This document shows, piece after piece, positions 26,797 to 35,522 of a stretch of DNA of 64,000 nt. Origin of the DNA: Klebsiella huaxiensis. Lineage in GTDB: Bacteria; Pseudomonadota; Gammaproteobacteria; Enterobacterales; Enterobacteriaceae. The notes beneath the pieces were generated by a model that had not been told where the DNA came from, did no database searches, and saw nothing but the letters and a program-made list of their open reading frames with translations. The position numbers and the translations under genes were made by a program. The stretch spans positions 5,394,001 to 5,458,000 of the forward strand of contig NZ_CP036175.1 of the NCBI RefSeq assembly GCF_003261575.2. Reading direction: 5' to 3'. The stretch's first letter is position 1. Every line of letters starts with the position of its first letter.

Positions 26797-28707
26797 TCAA
26801 AACCGGCTGACGCACTCCATCGCCACCGTTTTAAACTCATCAAAGCTGCGAGTGGCGGCAAGTCGGGCCATTGCGCGTTCGCGCAAGAAGGTGACGAAAA
26901 TATCGTAGATAGCCATCGCCTCTTCATACTCGCTTTTACTGATCGCGAGCAGGAAAATGATGTGTGCCGTTTCATCGCCCCAGGCGATGCCGTGCGGCGC
27001 AATCACCGTATAGACCACAGTCTTTTTGGCCAGCAGGCCGAGGGCATGAGGCAACGCGATACCGTCGCCGAGCATAGTACTGACGATAGCTTCACGCTCT
27101 ACCACCGAATCATGAAACTCCGCCCCGACAAACCCCTCCTGCTGTAGCTGTTGGCACAGCGTGGCAAACAGCGTTTGCTGGTCCATCGGCGTATCAATCA
27201 CCTGAAAATGAACTTCATCAAAATACTTGTCCAGCATCCACGGCCGGGTCCTGTCCACCAGCACCAGCTTGCCGATTTGATCGAGCTGATAGTCGGTAGG
27301 AAACGGCGCGATGGTCACCACCGGCTTATCTTTTTCGCTGATGCGTACGGTGGAGATCACAAAATCTTCCGCGATCTCTTGTCGTTGCTCATACTCGCGC
27401 TGCGACAGCGTGGCGGCGATCTCCAGTTGCGGATACTTACGTTGCAGAATAGCTTCAATCATCCGCACCATCGCGTTGCTGGTATCGCACACCAGCAGCA
27501 CCTGCGGCTGACGCTGATAGCCAATATTGTAGTGGCGCTCCAGCCCGACGCCGATATGCAGCACCAGAAAGCCAATCTCGTTTTCGCTGATGGCATAGGG
27601 TGTATATTTCCCCCAGCTGGACACCGCCGCCAGGGTCATATCCCACGCCATCGGATAGTGCTGCTTGATGTTATCAAGCAGCGGGTTGGGGATCATTATC
27701 TGGTAGCGTACGCGGGTGATCATGGTCTTAATATGCGTCAGCAGATCGGCGTGCAGCTGGTCGTCATTCAACAGGTTGTAGTTATATTGCTGATTGATAT
27801 AACGCAGGATGTAGTTCACCAGCGCTTCATCATCATCAGCGCTGATGGTCCCCGGATCGACGTCTTGTACCTGACGCGCGGCTAAGTGCACGCACAGCCA
27901 CTCCTCTTCCGCTGGCGCAAGCGGTTTATCCGCTAGTTGCTGCATGGCATTTGCCAGCTCCCGCGCAGCATCACGAACGTTATGCGCCACATCATCGGCG
28001 CTGAAATCCACCAGCGGATACCCTTCGCTCACGCGGCGCACCACTACTGCGCCGTACAGGCAGACAAAACGCTCGCCAACGTCGGTCAGGCGGATCTGGT
28101 GGCGGGTCAGCGTCTCTTGCAGTATCTGCTCCAACCGCTCCGGCACGCCGGGAGTCAGCGCTTCTTCGCTGAGCTGCGGATTCAGTGCTCCCTGCTGCGT
28201 CAACTCCCACAGCAGGTCGGTCAGACAGGCACGAATCGACACTTCGCTGCCAAACAGCTTCATACCGTGGCGTGGACGCGTCTCCAGAGTCAGCTGATAA
28301 CGCTGAAAACGTTCGCGCACCTCGGCCATGTCGCCTTGCAGCGTCGCCCGGCTAACGAACCACTCATCGGCCAGATCCTCCAGCTTGATGGAAAAGGCCG
28401 AAGTCAAAAAGCGCACTAGCAAAAAGTGGATCCGATCCGCCGCCGTTCGCGGGATATGCTGCGCTTTTGGCGCGCTCTCTTCCAGGGCCTGATAGCGCAA
28501 CGGATCGTTAATGACCAACTGATAACCGCTGCCGCGGCTAAGAGTAAACTGCGCCCCATAGTGCAACAGCAGCTCGTTCAACGCAGTGATATCAGCGCGT
28601 ACCGTCCGGGTAGAAACCGACAGCCGCTGCGCCAGCTCATCCTGCGGCAGCGTTTCGTTTTGCAGCAGGGTAAACAGCTGCGCTAAACGTGGATTGGGAA
28701 ATCGCAT
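26797..28707 (-). CDS. PRD/EIIB/EIIA-domain transcriptional activator (BglG/MtlR-like)
   Basis: A 636-residue regulator. An N-terminal winged HTH (about 1-60, LAQRLSVSTRTVRADITALN) and a second HTH region are followed by two PRD domains (about 180-400), an EIIB-like domain with its Cys in VLLVCDTSNAM (about 420) and a C-terminal EIIA-fructose/mannitol domain whose phosphorylatable His is in GIALPHALG (about 555). This is the layout of DNA-binding activators such as MtlR and LicR, not of RNA-binding antiterminators. It is the last gene of the leftward operon 35.4-26.8 kb, 22 bp after the lactonase gene, so it likely controls that operon in response to PTS phosphorylation state. Confidence 0.87.
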   Translation of the reverse strand: MRFPNPRLAQLFTLLQNETLPQDELAQRLSVSTRTVRADITALNELLLHYGAQFTLSRGSGYQLVINDPLRYQALEESAPKAQHIPRTAADRIHFLLVRFLTSAFSIKLEDLADEWFVSRATLQGDMAEVRERFQRYQLTLETRPRHGMKLFGSEVSIRACLTDLLWELTQQGALNPQLSEEALTPGVPERLEQILQETLTRHQIRLTDVGERFVCLYGAVVVRRVSEGYPLVDFSADDVAHNVRDAARELANAMQQLADKPLAPAEEEWLCVHLAARQVQDVDPGTISADDDEALVNYILRYINQQYNYNLLNDDQLHADLLTHIKTMITRVRYQIMIPNPLLDNIKQHYPMAWDMTLAAVSSWGKYTPYAISENEIGFLVLHIGVGLERHYNIGYQRQPQVLLVCDTSNAMVRMIEAILQRKYPQLEIAATLSQREYEQRQEIAEDFVISTVRISEKDKPVVTIAPFPTDYQLDQIGKLVLVDRTRPWMLDKYFDEVHFQVIDTPMDQQTLFATLCQQLQQEGFVGAEFHDSVVEREAIVSTMLGDGIALPHALGLLAKKTVVYTVIAPHGIAWGDETAHIIFLLAISKSEYEEAMAIYDIFVTFLRERAMARLAATRSFDEFKTVAMECVSRF

Positions 28708-28729
28708 GTCGGTTCCTTTTTCTTACGGC

Positions 28730-29881
28730 TCAGGGTTGAGCGGATATCACCATCTGAGATGGGCTGCCCACCGGGGTATAGTCTGGCGAAAACGTCAGCC
28801 TGCCGTCCTTCGGCGCGACGCTAAAACGGGTGATGTTGTCGCTACGCTGGTTCATGACGTACAGCCACTGGCCCTGGTTATCCAGAGTTAAGGTGCGCGG
28901 ATAGTCGCCGCGGGTCCAGATATCCTCCTGATGGCTCAGGCTACCGTCGGCCATCACCGTAAAGTGGGCGATGCTGTTATGCAGGCGGTTGGCGACGTAC
29001 AGCTGTTTACCATCCTGACTGAGGACCAGACCGGCGGCAAAGCTGGTGCCTTTATACTCTTTGGGCAGCGCGGAGACAGTTTTCCCCTCGTGTAGCAGTC
29101 CGCTTTGCTTATCAAGATGATAGAAGGTGAGCGTCGAGGCTTCTTCGTTAATCAACCATAGTCCATCACCCTGCGGTGTAAAGACAAAGTGGCGCGGGCC
29201 AGCGCCTGGGGACGACGCGGCGATAAACGGCGGATCGTTCGGTGTCAGCTTGCCGCTGGCGTTATCCATCCGGTATTGGTAGATCCTGTCCAGCCCCAGA
29301 TCGGTAGAGTAAACATATTTACCGCTGGGATCGGCGGCGATCATATGAGCATGTGGGCCGTTATGATCGCTAATCGCAAAGCTGCCTTCGACGGCTGCTG
29401 CTGGACGTTCAGCCCCTGCTGGCCCTTGATCCTGGTGGACATCTACCGATTCGCCAAGGCTGCCATCTTCTTTCACCGGCAGCACCGCGATGGTACCGCT
29501 AACGTAGTTCGCCACCAGTAGATGACGGCTATCGGGAGTCAGGGAGAGATAAACCGGCCCGGCCCCGCCGGAAGCCACCTGATTCAACTCGCTCAGTTCG
29601 CCATTGCTGCCAATGCGCCACGCCTGTACCACGCCCTTTTCTACTTCGCTGGAGGCATACAGGGTTTTCCCATCAGCTGAGACGGTGAGCTGGGCGAGGT
29701 TCGGCAGTGTGCTAACCAGGGTTTTGTCACTCAATACGCCGGTTTGTCTATCGACTGTAAAACGGTATAGACCTTCCCCGTTGGGATTGTAAGTGCCGAC
29801 CCAGGCGTAGTGGGTTTGCGCAGCCACGCTGGCGGCGAGCAGAGAGAGTGAAGCAACAAGCAGGTGACGAGCGGTAGGCAT
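28730..29881 (-). CDS. Exported lactonase-family beta-propeller protein
   Basis: The start was set at ATG 29881 (MPTARHLLVASLSLLAASVAAQ), which begins with a signal peptide (cleavage near residue 22). The upstream in-frame extension runs through a repeat. The mature part is a seven-bladed propeller of the 6-phosphogluconolactonase (Pgl/YbhE, PF10282) family, with repeated blade sequences such as DGKTLYASSEVEKG, DSRHLLVANYVSGT and DGKQLYVANRLHNS and the GPHAHMI motif. About 383 residues. Its family opens sugar lactones; the export signal suggests periplasmic conversion of an aldonolactone to the free acid before uptake. The substrate is not known. Confidence 0.82.
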   Translation of the reverse strand: MPTARHLLVASLSLLAASVAAQTHYAWVGTYNPNGEGLYRFTVDRQTGVLSDKTLVSTLPNLAQLTVSADGKTLYASSEVEKGVVQAWRIGSNGELSELNQVASGGAGPVYLSLTPDSRHLLVANYVSGTIAVLPVKEDGSLGESVDVHQDQGPAGAERPAAAVEGSFAISDHNGPHAHMIAADPSGKYVYSTDLGLDRIYQYRMDNASGKLTPNDPPFIAASSPGAGPRHFVFTPQGDGLWLINEEASTLTFYHLDKQSGLLHEGKTVSALPKEYKGTSFAAGLVLSQDGKQLYVANRLHNSIAHFTVMADGSLSHQEDIWTRGDYPRTLTLDNQGQWLYVMNQRSDNITRFSVAPKDGRLTFSPDYTPVGSPSQMVISAQP

Positions 29882-29904
29882 AGTAACTCCTTGATGGTTC
29901 GGTG

Positions 29905-29965
29905 GGATGTTTCCCCTCACCCCGCCCCTCTCCCTAAGGGGACAAGGGTTAGAGTGAGGGGCAAT
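29905..29965. repeat. REP-like CCCTCTCC repeat between dgaF and the lactonase
   Basis: CCCCTCACCCCGCCCCTCTC on one side and GGGTTAGAGTGAGGGGC on the other form an imperfect inverted repeat in an otherwise tightly packed operon. Confidence 0.7.
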
Positions 29966-29970
29966 CGGCA

Positions 29971-30711
29971 CTACTTAACAAGCTGTTTAGTGATATCCAT
30001 CAGCTGACGTACATCTGCCGGACGGGTATTACCGCTGGCTTTATCAATAATCGAACTGTAGATATGCGGGATAATTTTGCTCACTCCAGCGTCCAGCGCA
30101 ATTTTCAGGATTTCGCCGTAGTTTTCCAGATCGATCCCACCGGTTGGCTCCAACCAGAAATCATGGCGGGCGCAGGCCTCGGCTACCGCAATAAACTCAT
30201 CGCGATGCTTTAACCCACCCATCGGGAAGTATTTAATCGAGCTGCCGCCCATATCCTTCAACAAAGCAATCGCGGTTTCCAGAGGCACAATGCCGTCGGG
30301 TGCGCCGCTGCTCAGCGGGCCGGTTGAGATCTTCACCATACCCGGCGTGCCGGTTGGTGAGACCAGACCGTTGACCACGGTTTCGTTCTGCCCCAGCAGT
30401 GCACGACTGGTGGCCACGCCAGTGAAGACCTGATTTACGTGCTGCGGCTGCACCTGACGCGAAATTTCACTGACCATTGCCGACTGGTTCGGATCGCCCG
30501 CTCCCAGCCCCACGGAAAGCGCGTTATCAATCAGCTGCGCGTACTCGCGCATATCGGCCACCGCGCTGGCGATATCGGGATAGTTTTTAGAGAGCACGCC
30601 GACCAGCACATGACCTTCCGCCGCTTCATAAATCTCGCGAGCGTTGTCTTTACTGCCCGCCAGCACGTTCAGGCAGACGCGGTCACGGTAAAATTTAGGG
30701 GTCAGTTTCAT
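29971..30711 (-). CDS. dgaF: KDGP aldolase, DgaF family
   Basis: A 246-residue (beta/alpha)8 aldolase of the family that in Salmonella splits 2-keto-3-deoxygluconate-6-phosphate into pyruvate and glyceraldehyde-3-phosphate during D-glucosaminate use. The likely Schiff-base Lys is in SIKYFPMGG (about residue 160), with a phosphate-site GGIDLENYGE (about 192). The start overlaps the stop of the ammonia lyase gene by four bases, indicating tight coupling. It is the step after DgaE. Confidence 0.9.
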   Translation of the reverse strand: MKLTPKFYRDRVCLNVLAGSKDNAREIYEAAEGHVLVGVLSKNYPDIASAVADMREYAQLIDNALSVGLGAGDPNQSAMVSEISRQVQPQHVNQVFTGVATSRALLGQNETVVNGLVSPTGTPGMVKISTGPLSSGAPDGIVPLETAIALLKDMGGSSIKYFPMGGLKHRDEFIAVAEACARHDFWLEPTGGIDLENYGEILKIALDAGVSKIIPHIYSSIIDKASGNTRPADVRQLMDITKQLVK

Positions 30712-31826
30712 GCTTTTTTCTCCTGGTTCAGAACCTCAGCGATGCGACGGGAGACAATCTCCAGTTGCTGCGCGTTGACGCTGCGGACATCGGCTTCAAT
30801 AATTCCTTCGTTAGCCTTATAGCCGCGGAAGTAGATAGCGTATTCACCCTGCTTCAGGGCGTTCACCAGCTCGCTGGTGTCCACGTCGGTCACGGCTTCA
30901 TCAAATTTAATTTCAGCACGCGCGATATCGCGTCCCGCGCTGTCCCAGACCACTCGCGCAGTCACGCCGTTGAGCGTGTTGAGCTGGTTAATAAACGGCG
31001 TCATCTTCGCCACCATCTCCTCACCGCTCTCTTTGGTCGCCGTCAGGTAATGTTCGATAGCGCAGGTCAGACCAAGGATCCCCTCTTTGCCGACCTTCAT
31101 CGCCCGCCCAATACCGTTCGACTGGCGTTTGACCCACTCGACGTACTGCGTTTTGCCAATCACCAACCCGCTGGTTGGCCCTTCGATGGCCTTTGCTCCA
31201 CTGTAAATAACCAGATCCGCCCCCGCACGGTAATAAGCCTGTAAATCCTCTTCTGCCGCCGCATCAACGATCAGCGGCAGATTATGGAGCCGCGCCACCG
31301 CAGCCGCCTGCGCCACGTTGAGCATGCTTTTCTGCACGCAGTGGTGAGATTTGATATACAAAATCGCCGCGGTACGCGGAGTGATCGCCGACGCCAGCTG
31401 TTCGGCGGAACATTCGTTGGCGTAGCCCGCTTCCACCAGCCTGCCGCCGCCCAGCGCCACCATGGTACCCACCGGCGCGCCAAAGTTGACGTTATGGCCT
31501 TTCGGCAACACGATTTCGTTGTTTTCAATCGGCGTCACGTGCAGGTTTTCCAGCAGCCAGTCGCTGTCTTTCACCAGCACTGCCGCCACCGACTGGGCAA
31601 TGCCTGCTGATGCGCAGGAGACGACGGTCGCCCCTTCCACGTCCAGCAGTTTCGCGATGTAAGCTCCCGTTTTATTTACCAGGTCCTTCATCTCGAAGTA
31701 CTGGTTCATGCCCGCCATCGCGGCTTCCACCACTTCCGGACGCGGCGTAGAGACGCCGAGAATGGTCATACGACCGGAGGTATTAATGACCTGCTTTAAA
31801 TCGTATTTTTCAAAAATCGAAGGCAT
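30708..31826 (-). CDS. dgaE: PLP-dependent ammonia lyase, DgaE family
   Basis: A 372-residue fold-type I PLP enzyme related to SelA. The Salmonella member converts D-glucosaminate-6-phosphate to 2-keto-3-deoxygluconate-6-phosphate and ammonia. The PLP Lys is in VIYSGAKAIEGPTSG (about residue 213), the Asp that holds the pyridine N is in LIVDAAAEED (about 188), and SCASAGIAQ (about 70) is the phosphate-binding turn. It overlaps the amidohydrolase gene by 17 bases and dgaF by four. The true substrate here could be a related amino-sugar acid. Confidence 0.9.
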   Translation of the reverse strand: MPSIFEKYDLKQVINTSGRMTILGVSTPRPEVVEAAMAGMNQYFEMKDLVNKTGAYIAKLLDVEGATVVSCASAGIAQSVAAVLVKDSDWLLENLHVTPIENNEIVLPKGHNVNFGAPVGTMVALGGGRLVEAGYANECSAEQLASAITPRTAAILYIKSHHCVQKSMLNVAQAAAVARLHNLPLIVDAAAEEDLQAYYRAGADLVIYSGAKAIEGPTSGLVIGKTQYVEWVKRQSNGIGRAMKVGKEGILGLTCAIEHYLTATKESGEEMVAKMTPFINQLNTLNGVTARVVWDSAGRDIARAEIKFDEAVTDVDTSELVNALKQGEYAIYFRGYKANEGIIEADVRSVNAQQLEIVSRRIAEVLNQEKKA

Positions 31827-32943
31827 TTTCCGCGCTCCCTTGTTCGGTCAAATAGCCCTTGCCCGCGCGAATGGCGGCAAGCGGCAGCAGAATCTTGTCG
31901 GCCTGAAGACTCTCTTTTTCGGCATCCACCAGCACAGTTGGCGTCTGCGCGAGGGTGAACAGCGTGAGATCGGCGTCATAGCCCACGTCAAGCTGCCCTT
32001 TGTGCGCCAGACGAAGCCCGTCGGCGACATTTGCCGTCACGCAGTCGATAACCTGCGGTAGCGACATACCGATAGCGAGAAATTTGGACATCACCAGCGC
32101 CAGTGAGCGCACAGGACCGTCGAGGCGGTTGCGGCAGTAGATATCTGAGCTGATAGTGTGCGGCAGAATGCCCATCGCAATCGCCCGGCGCGCGACTTCA
32201 AAGCTGAAGCTGGCAGTACCGTGACCGACATCAAGGCGCACGCCGCGCTGTAAAGCCCGGGTAATCGAGCTTTTCAGCTCGCCGGACGGCGTCAGGATGC
32301 GGTTGGGTTTGCCGTTGTAGCAATGGGTAATAATGTCGCCAGAAGTCAGCAGGTCGGCGATTTCATCGAGGTTCGGCGGATTATTGCCGATATGCACCAT
32401 CAGCGGCAGGCCACCATTTTCCTGCTGGATAGTCTTCGCACGCTCCAACGGCGTAATGCCGTTTTCGCCCACCACGCTGCTGCTCATCCGCGCTTTCAGG
32501 CCGACGATAAAGTTCGGGTAGCGGTTGACCGCCTGCTTCACCGCATCCGCATCAATATTCGCCATGTTGGCCAGTTCGTTCTGGGCTATCAGCCCGACGC
32601 GGGAAATATTGAGCAGCGCATAAACCTCGGTCGCCGCTTTGCGGGTTAACTGATAGAAATCGTCAACGTCGTCAGCGCCGGTGCTGCCCGCATCAACCAC
32701 GGTGGTCACGCCGGTGGCAATGCCCACGCTGTCCGGCTCATCGTGATAAATCGGTGAGTTCGGGTAGCAGTGGACGTGAGAGTCAATCCAGCCTGCGCTG
32801 ACGTAATAGTTGCCGTCCAGTTCGACGGTTTTTCGCGAGGGCGCGCTAATCTCGCCCAGCGCCGCGATCTTTCCGTCCCGAATGGCAATATCCGTGATGG
32901 TATCGTCAACGAGGCGCGCGCGGCGCAGGAGTAAATCAAACAT
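31810..32943 (-). CDS. Amidohydrolase/deacetylase family metal enzyme
   Basis: A 377-residue dihydroorotase-like amidohydrolase of the group typified by Enterococcus EF_0837. A metal-binding HVH motif (SHVHCYPNSP, about residue 56), the carbamylated-Lys candidate in VGLKARMS (about 153), His in MVHIGNN and ITHCYNG, and the late Asp/His VGHGTASF region are visible. Characterised relatives remove acyl groups from amide or ester substrates. In this operon it probably frees an amino-sugar acid from its N-acyl or O-acyl form before the ammonia lyase acts. It is encoded directly upstream of dgaE with overlapping reading frames. Confidence 0.86.
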   Translation of the reverse strand: MFDLLLRRARLVDDTITDIAIRDGKIAALGEISAPSRKTVELDGNYYVSAGWIDSHVHCYPNSPIYHDEPDSVGIATGVTTVVDAGSTGADDVDDFYQLTRKAATEVYALLNISRVGLIAQNELANMANIDADAVKQAVNRYPNFIVGLKARMSSSVVGENGITPLERAKTIQQENGGLPLMVHIGNNPPNLDEIADLLTSGDIITHCYNGKPNRILTPSGELKSSITRALQRGVRLDVGHGTASFSFEVARRAIAMGILPHTISSDIYCRNRLDGPVRSLALVMSKFLAIGMSLPQVIDCVTANVADGLRLAHKGQLDVGYDADLTLFTLAQTPTVLVDAEKESLQADKILLPLAAIRAGKGYLTEQGSAENAFDF

Positions 32944-32985
32944 AGCTATCTCCTGTTAGAGCGGGCGCAAAGGCGCCCGCAGGAC

Positions 32986-33630
32986 TTAACTAATCGCAAT
33001 CGGGAAGAGGGTACCGAGGATCATCGCGCCAAGGATCGCGCCGCCGGTAATCGGCTTCTGCCAGATATAGAACAGCAGTGCGCCCAACAGAGAACCGATA
33101 CCGATAGGAATCGATGCGCTCATCGCGCTGAGAATAATCAACGGTCCGAGGAAGCGGCCGGAAGCGTTCCCCGCGCCCATCATGACGTCGGCACCGTAAG
33201 TGGAGTCACTCTGGTTGATAGTGAATTTACGCGCCAGAATGATGATATAGCCAATCGCCAGACCAATGACCAGACCGGTAACCAGGGAAGCAATAAAGTT
33301 GGTCACCGGGAACATGATGCCCGCGCCGAGCAACAGCGCCGGAACGCCCAGGCCGACGCCGGTCTGAATCGCCCCTCCGATATCCAGAATCCCCACCAGC
33401 GAGCCTTCAATAATACGAGCGAACAGGAAGCTGGCGCCAAACGCCGCCACCGCGCCGTAGGCTCCGGTATCAATTCCCGCTTTCAGCATGGCGACAAAAG
33501 CCACTTCGTTAAACGCGCCGATCCCGTACAGGTAGTACATGTGTGTCCCGGCAAATACGCCGGAAGAGAGCAGGCCAACAAAGATCGGGAACGACCAGTC
33601 GGCATACCAAAAACCTTTATTTTGTTCCAT
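32986..33630 (-). CDS. DUF4310 family membrane protein
   Basis: A 214-residue protein with about five to six hydrophobic segments and a short cytosolic N-terminus (MEQNKGFWYADWSFPIFVG). Glycine-rich helices are present (GVGLGVPALLLGAGIMFP, GLVIGLAIGYIIILA). The family (DUF4310, TIGRFAM EF_0833-like as far as recalled) has no known activity. It is always beside DUF4311 and DUF4312, so the three most likely build one membrane complex, plausibly the uptake system for the substrate of this operon. No ATPase or PTS domain is encoded with them. Confidence 0.85.
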   Translation of the reverse strand: MEQNKGFWYADWSFPIFVGLLSSGVFAGTHMYYLYGIGAFNEVAFVAMLKAGIDTGAYGAVAAFGASFLFARIIEGSLVGILDIGGAIQTGVGLGVPALLLGAGIMFPVTNFIASLVTGLVIGLAIGYIIILARKFTINQSDSTYGADVMMGAGNASGRFLGPLIILSAMSASIPIGIGSLLGALLFYIWQKPITGGAILGAMILGTLFPIAIS

Positions 33631-33642
33631 GAGAGGCTCCTG

Positions 33643-34419
33643 TTATTTACCGCTGAGCGAGTTGTGGATCAGTTCCAGCCAGTTCGGCACGGTCATATGG
33701 AAGGATTCAATCATCTTCATATCGAAGCCGCGGAAGAAGCCGCTCAAGACAAACAGCGCGACAATAGCAACCATCATCACCTTAGTAACGCGGTGCCAGC
33801 CGCTCTCTTCGACACCCTTACCAATCAGGATCCCCAGCACCAGTCCCGGTACGGCGTTACCCATAATCAGCTGCGCCGCGCCGCCGAAAATCGTCGCCCA
33901 GAAGCCCGATTTCTTACCCGCATCAATCGCCGCCAGCCAGAAGATAACCGGCATCACGATGTTCACCAGCAGGTTTGCCGCCGGTACCAGCACTTTGACT
34001 GCAGTTACCTGCAGCGCTTCCGGTACTGAAGAGGCGGTCAGATTAAGGAAGGTGACGACAATCATGCCGATGATGCCGCAGGAAATAGCCATCTTCCTCG
34101 GATCGTGCAGCGTTTCGCCGACGTTGCGGTTTTTGATCATCAACGCCGCCGCGCCCCAGTTGGGAATAATGCGGTGGTCGACGTCCTGAGTGAAGGAGCC
34201 TGCTGCGACGGAGGAAGCCCAGGCGTTAAAGAAGAAACCAAGGCCAAAAGAGAAGTGGGAAGCCGGATCGCCTTCACATGAATTCAGCTCGCCCAACGTA
34301 CGAAATGCGCCCATCCCTTGCGTGGTGGGCGCATGAAACATACGTGCCGCTCCGGCGCCCACGCCGACGCCAACCAGGCCGCCGATGATGAGCGATTTTA
34401 TTAAAATTATCAGGAACAT
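33643..34419 (-). CDS. DUF4311 family membrane protein
   Basis: A 258-residue polytopic membrane protein with about six hydrophobic stretches, including the N-terminal IKSLIIGGLVGVGVGAGAA and GFWATIFGGAAQLIMGNAVP. A conserved loop with Cys, Asp and His (LNSCEGDPASHFSFG, about 45) could bind substrate or ions. Function is unknown for the family. It lies 13 bp before DUF4310 and follows DUF4312 in the operon; the pair probably forms the transmembrane part of a transporter. This call is an inference from gene order. Confidence 0.85.
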   Translation of the reverse strand: MFLIILIKSLIIGGLVGVGVGAGAARMFHAPTTQGMGAFRTLGELNSCEGDPASHFSFGLGFFFNAWASSVAAGSFTQDVDHRIIPNWGAAALMIKNRNVGETLHDPRKMAISCGIIGMIVVTFLNLTASSVPEALQVTAVKVLVPAANLLVNIVMPVIFWLAAIDAGKKSGFWATIFGGAAQLIMGNAVPGLVLGILIGKGVEESGWHRVTKVMMVAIVALFVLSGFFRGFDMKMIESFHMTVPNWLELIHNSLSGK

Positions 34420-34439
34420 AATCTGACCCTTTGGTAAAA

Positions 34440-34745
34440 TCAGGTTTGCGTGACGAAATCCACTTTATCGAGATTAATGGCGGTCACGGTGACGGTGACG
34501 TTCAGCTCAACGCTGTAGGTCCGTCGTTCACGGCGCAGAAAGAAGAACAAGAACGCCTCTTTCCGTACCGCTTCTCGCGCATGAACAACCTCCACATCCT
34601 GTGGTTCAATACGCAGTAAGATGTGCGGCGACGTTTTCATTACCGCCGCCTGGACATGGTTCAGGGCATCGGCGAAAGCGCGTGTTTTGCTCTCACCTTT
34701 GCCAGTAACGCTCACCGTGGTGGTGAATTGCTCTTTCATACTCAC
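34440..34745 (-). CDS. DUF4312 family protein
   Basis: A 101-residue soluble protein (start MSMKEQFTTTVSVTGKGESK). An alpha/beta pattern with alternating strands (YSVELNVTVTVTAINLDKVD at the end) suggests a small dodecin- or ferredoxin-like sheet. No transmembrane segment or catalytic motif is seen. The start overlaps the stop of the DUF2620 gene. It occurs with DUF4310 and DUF4311 in other genomes, so it is likely a cytosolic subunit of the same system. Confidence 0.82.
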   Translation of the reverse strand: MSMKEQFTTTVSVTGKGESKTRAFADALNHVQAAVMKTSPHILLRIEPQDVEVVHAREAVRKEAFLFFFLRRERRTYSVELNVTVTVTAINLDKVDFVTQT

Positions 34746-35104
34746 ACGCCGTATTTCTTCTTCCAGGCTTCAACCAGGCGCTCGCCCAGCTCTTCTTTAT
34801 CCATAAAACCGAAGCCCAGAACGTTGTAACCTTCGTTGATAGCAGTGACGCCCTCATCAACGGAACGCATGCCATATTTTGCTTTGTAGCCGTGCTTATT
34901 CTGTGCGGTGATAGCCCCTGCTCCACCGCTGCCGCAGAAGGAGATACCGAAAGTGGCGTTTTCGGCTTTCATCATGTCGCCCAGTTTCATATCCGCGGCG
35001 ACGCCCGGTACCACAACGGCGCGAGCACCGGCTTTTTCCGCACCTGCGGCAACTTTTTGTCCTTTACCCAGACGATCGCCAATGACTACGGTGATTTGTT
35101 CCAT
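34742..35104 (-). CDS. DUF2620 family protein (YhfU-like)
   Basis: A 120-residue protein started at ATG 35104 (MEQITVVIGDRLGKGQKVAAG) after AGGAGCAAAAC; a longer frame reaches into the upstream gene. The family includes YhfU of the E. coli yhf operon, also beside a PLP enzyme. The glycine-rich loop FCGSGGAGAI (about residue 54) could bind a phosphate or anion. Its size and Rossmann-like start resemble small cytosolic carriers such as EIIB, but no phosphorylatable Cys or His in the right place was identified. Function unknown. Confidence 0.82.
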   Translation of the reverse strand: MEQITVVIGDRLGKGQKVAAGAEKAGARAVVVPGVAADMKLGDMMKAENATFGISFCGSGGAGAITAQNKHGYKAKYGMRSVDEGVTAINEGYNVLGFGFMDKEELGERLVEAWKKKYGV

Positions 35105-35114
35105 GTTTTGCTCC

Positions 35115-35453
35115 TTACAGGTTTTCTTTTGCGACTTCGAAGTGGACGGACAGCAGCCAGGCTTCTTCATCTGGCAGATTGCCGAATTGCGCGACCACTT
35201 CGCGGGCCAGCATCATTGAATCTTCTGAAATCTCTTCGAACAGGCTGGCATCCACGTCCGGCAGCGGCTCGCCGCTGATTGACCGATGGGCCATCGCCCG
35301 CACGTGGGAAGTCAGCATTTGCTCCTGAACGTCGTTGGGGACGATATTGCGGCGGCTTAACAGTGCGAAGACCTGCTGCAGCATCTCGTCGGCCAGCCTT
35401 TCGGTTAGCGTGGCCTGCTCCTCTGGGACGTGTGTTACCGCTCCGTTATTCAC
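35115..35453 (-). CDS. Stand-alone PRD domain protein
   Basis: A 112-residue protein made of a single PTS regulation domain (family EF_0829-like as recalled). The conserved His are in LTSHVRAMAHRS (about residues 49-56) and LLSVHFEVA (about 104). PRDs are phosphorylated on His by HPr or EIIB proteins and tune regulators. There is no DNA- or RNA-binding domain, so it may act as a partner or sensor for the multidomain regulator at the end of the operon. It is the first gene of the operon. Confidence 0.83.
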   Translation of the reverse strand: MNNGAVTHVPEEQATLTERLADEMLQQVFALLSRRNIVPNDVQEQMLTSHVRAMAHRSISGEPLPDVDASLFEEISEDSMMLAREVVAQFGNLPDEEAWLLSVHFEVAKENL

Positions 35454-35522
35454 TTGAATTACCCCGTTGATGTCTCTGGGGATAACACTAATGCCGGGGG
35501 GAAAGAGTTTGTAGCGAGTGGT

